14,806 bases of DNA from Candidatus Pelagibacterales bacterium (GTDB lineage: Bacteria > Pseudomonadota > Alphaproteobacteria > Pelagibacterales > AG-422-B15), in assembly GCA_016777745.1 (NCBI GenBank), contig JADHQX010000018.1:1-14806 (forward strand), read 5' to 3'. Under the pieces are notes generated by a model, which was not told the origin of the DNA, did not search any database, and worked only from the letters and a program-made list of their open reading frames with translations. Positions 14,598 to 14,806 of this stretch are shown here, piece by piece. Within the stretch, counting starts at the first letter, position 1. Every line of letters starts with the position of its first letter. Both the position numbers and the translations under genes were made by a program.

Positions 14598-14806
14598 GCA
14601 TTCTGATCGACGAAACCACACGCGTCGTGGTGCAAGGCATCACCGGCAACCAAGGGCGTTTCGATACGCGATTGGCACTTGATTACGGCGTCCAGATCGT
14701 CTCTGGCGTGACTCCGGGGCGTGGTGGCGAGACGGTCGAAGGCGTGCCGGTCTTCGACACTGTCGCGGCGGCTGTCTCAGCCACCGATGCGAACGCGGCC
14801 GTGCTT
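14594..14806 (+). CDS. Succinyl-CoA-ligase-like alpha subunit, N-terminal part
   Basis: The first 71 codons of a SucD-type alpha subunit, cut by the window edge. The CoA-binding Rossmann fold is recognisable from '[10 protein letters not shown]' (12-21) and '[20 protein letters not shown]' (35-54), both standard for succinate/malate-CoA ligase alpha subunits. The ATG overlaps the beta-subunit stop (ATGA) and has AAGGAG at 14579-14584. The catalytic phospho-His region lies beyond the window, so activity cannot be judged. With the preceding gene it forms a second, heterodimeric CoA ligase beside the fused one at 3827-6049. Confidence 0.9.
   Translation, partial: MSILIDETTRVVVQGITGNQGRFDTRLALDYGVQIVSGVTPGRGGETVEGVPVFDTVAAAVSATDANAAVL

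Noticed and set aside
1..14806. Mobile elements, CRISPR arrays, tandem repeats, tRNA or rRNA genes
   Set aside because: No transposase-like protein, direct-repeat array, cloverleaf-like sequence or conserved rRNA stretch was seen on either strand.

Overview
The window is about 60% GC bacterial chromosome, packed with genes and organised around acyl-CoA chemistry. The TRAP transporter type, the GntR/FCD regulator, the codon use, and the ADP-forming CoA ligase with a standalone biotin carboxylase all suggest an alphaproteobacterium, probably Rhodobacteraceae/Roseobacter-like. That assignment is an inference; no marker gene is present. I see no RNA genes, mobile elements or CRISPR.

Layout. (1) 146-6049, + strand: a five-gene unit with overlapping or tightly spaced genes, namely the TRAP transporter dctP-dctQ-dctM, an enoyl-CoA hydratase, and a 740-aa fused ADP-forming acyl-CoA synthetase. 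(2) 8633-6055, - strand: a carboxyltransferase (CT1), a 73-aa standalone biotin carrier and a GntR-family regulator. (3) 8761-11689, + strand: a second carboxyltransferase (CT2) and a standalone biotin carboxylase. (4) 13261-11702, - strand: a third carboxyltransferase (CT3). (5) 13392 to the right edge, + strand: a divergent succinyl-CoA-ligase-like beta subunit, then the start of its alpha subunit, which runs out of the window. Two convergent junctions are very tight (5 bp and 12 bp).

Likely joint role (inference). A carboxylic acid is captured by the TRAP system and activated to a CoA thioester by one of two nucleotide-driven ligases. It is then carboxylated by a biotin enzyme split into single-domain parts (BC, BCCP, CT) and hydrated by the enoyl-CoA hydratase. 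The same parts occur in 3-methylcrotonyl-CoA or geranyl-CoA type pathways (Bacillus yng, Pseudomonas liu/atu). No acyl-CoA dehydrogenase or HMG-CoA lyase lies in the window, so the substrate is not fixed.

The most unusual points are one BC and one BCCP alongside three different CT paralogues, two of them with altered oxyanion-hole motifs; a SucC-like subunit lacking a metal-binding Asp; a GntR regulator whose FCD domain lacks all three metal-binding histidines; and a related AT-rich motif in the three promoter regions (left edge, CT1/CT2, CT3/sucC-like). That motif may be the operator of the locus regulator.
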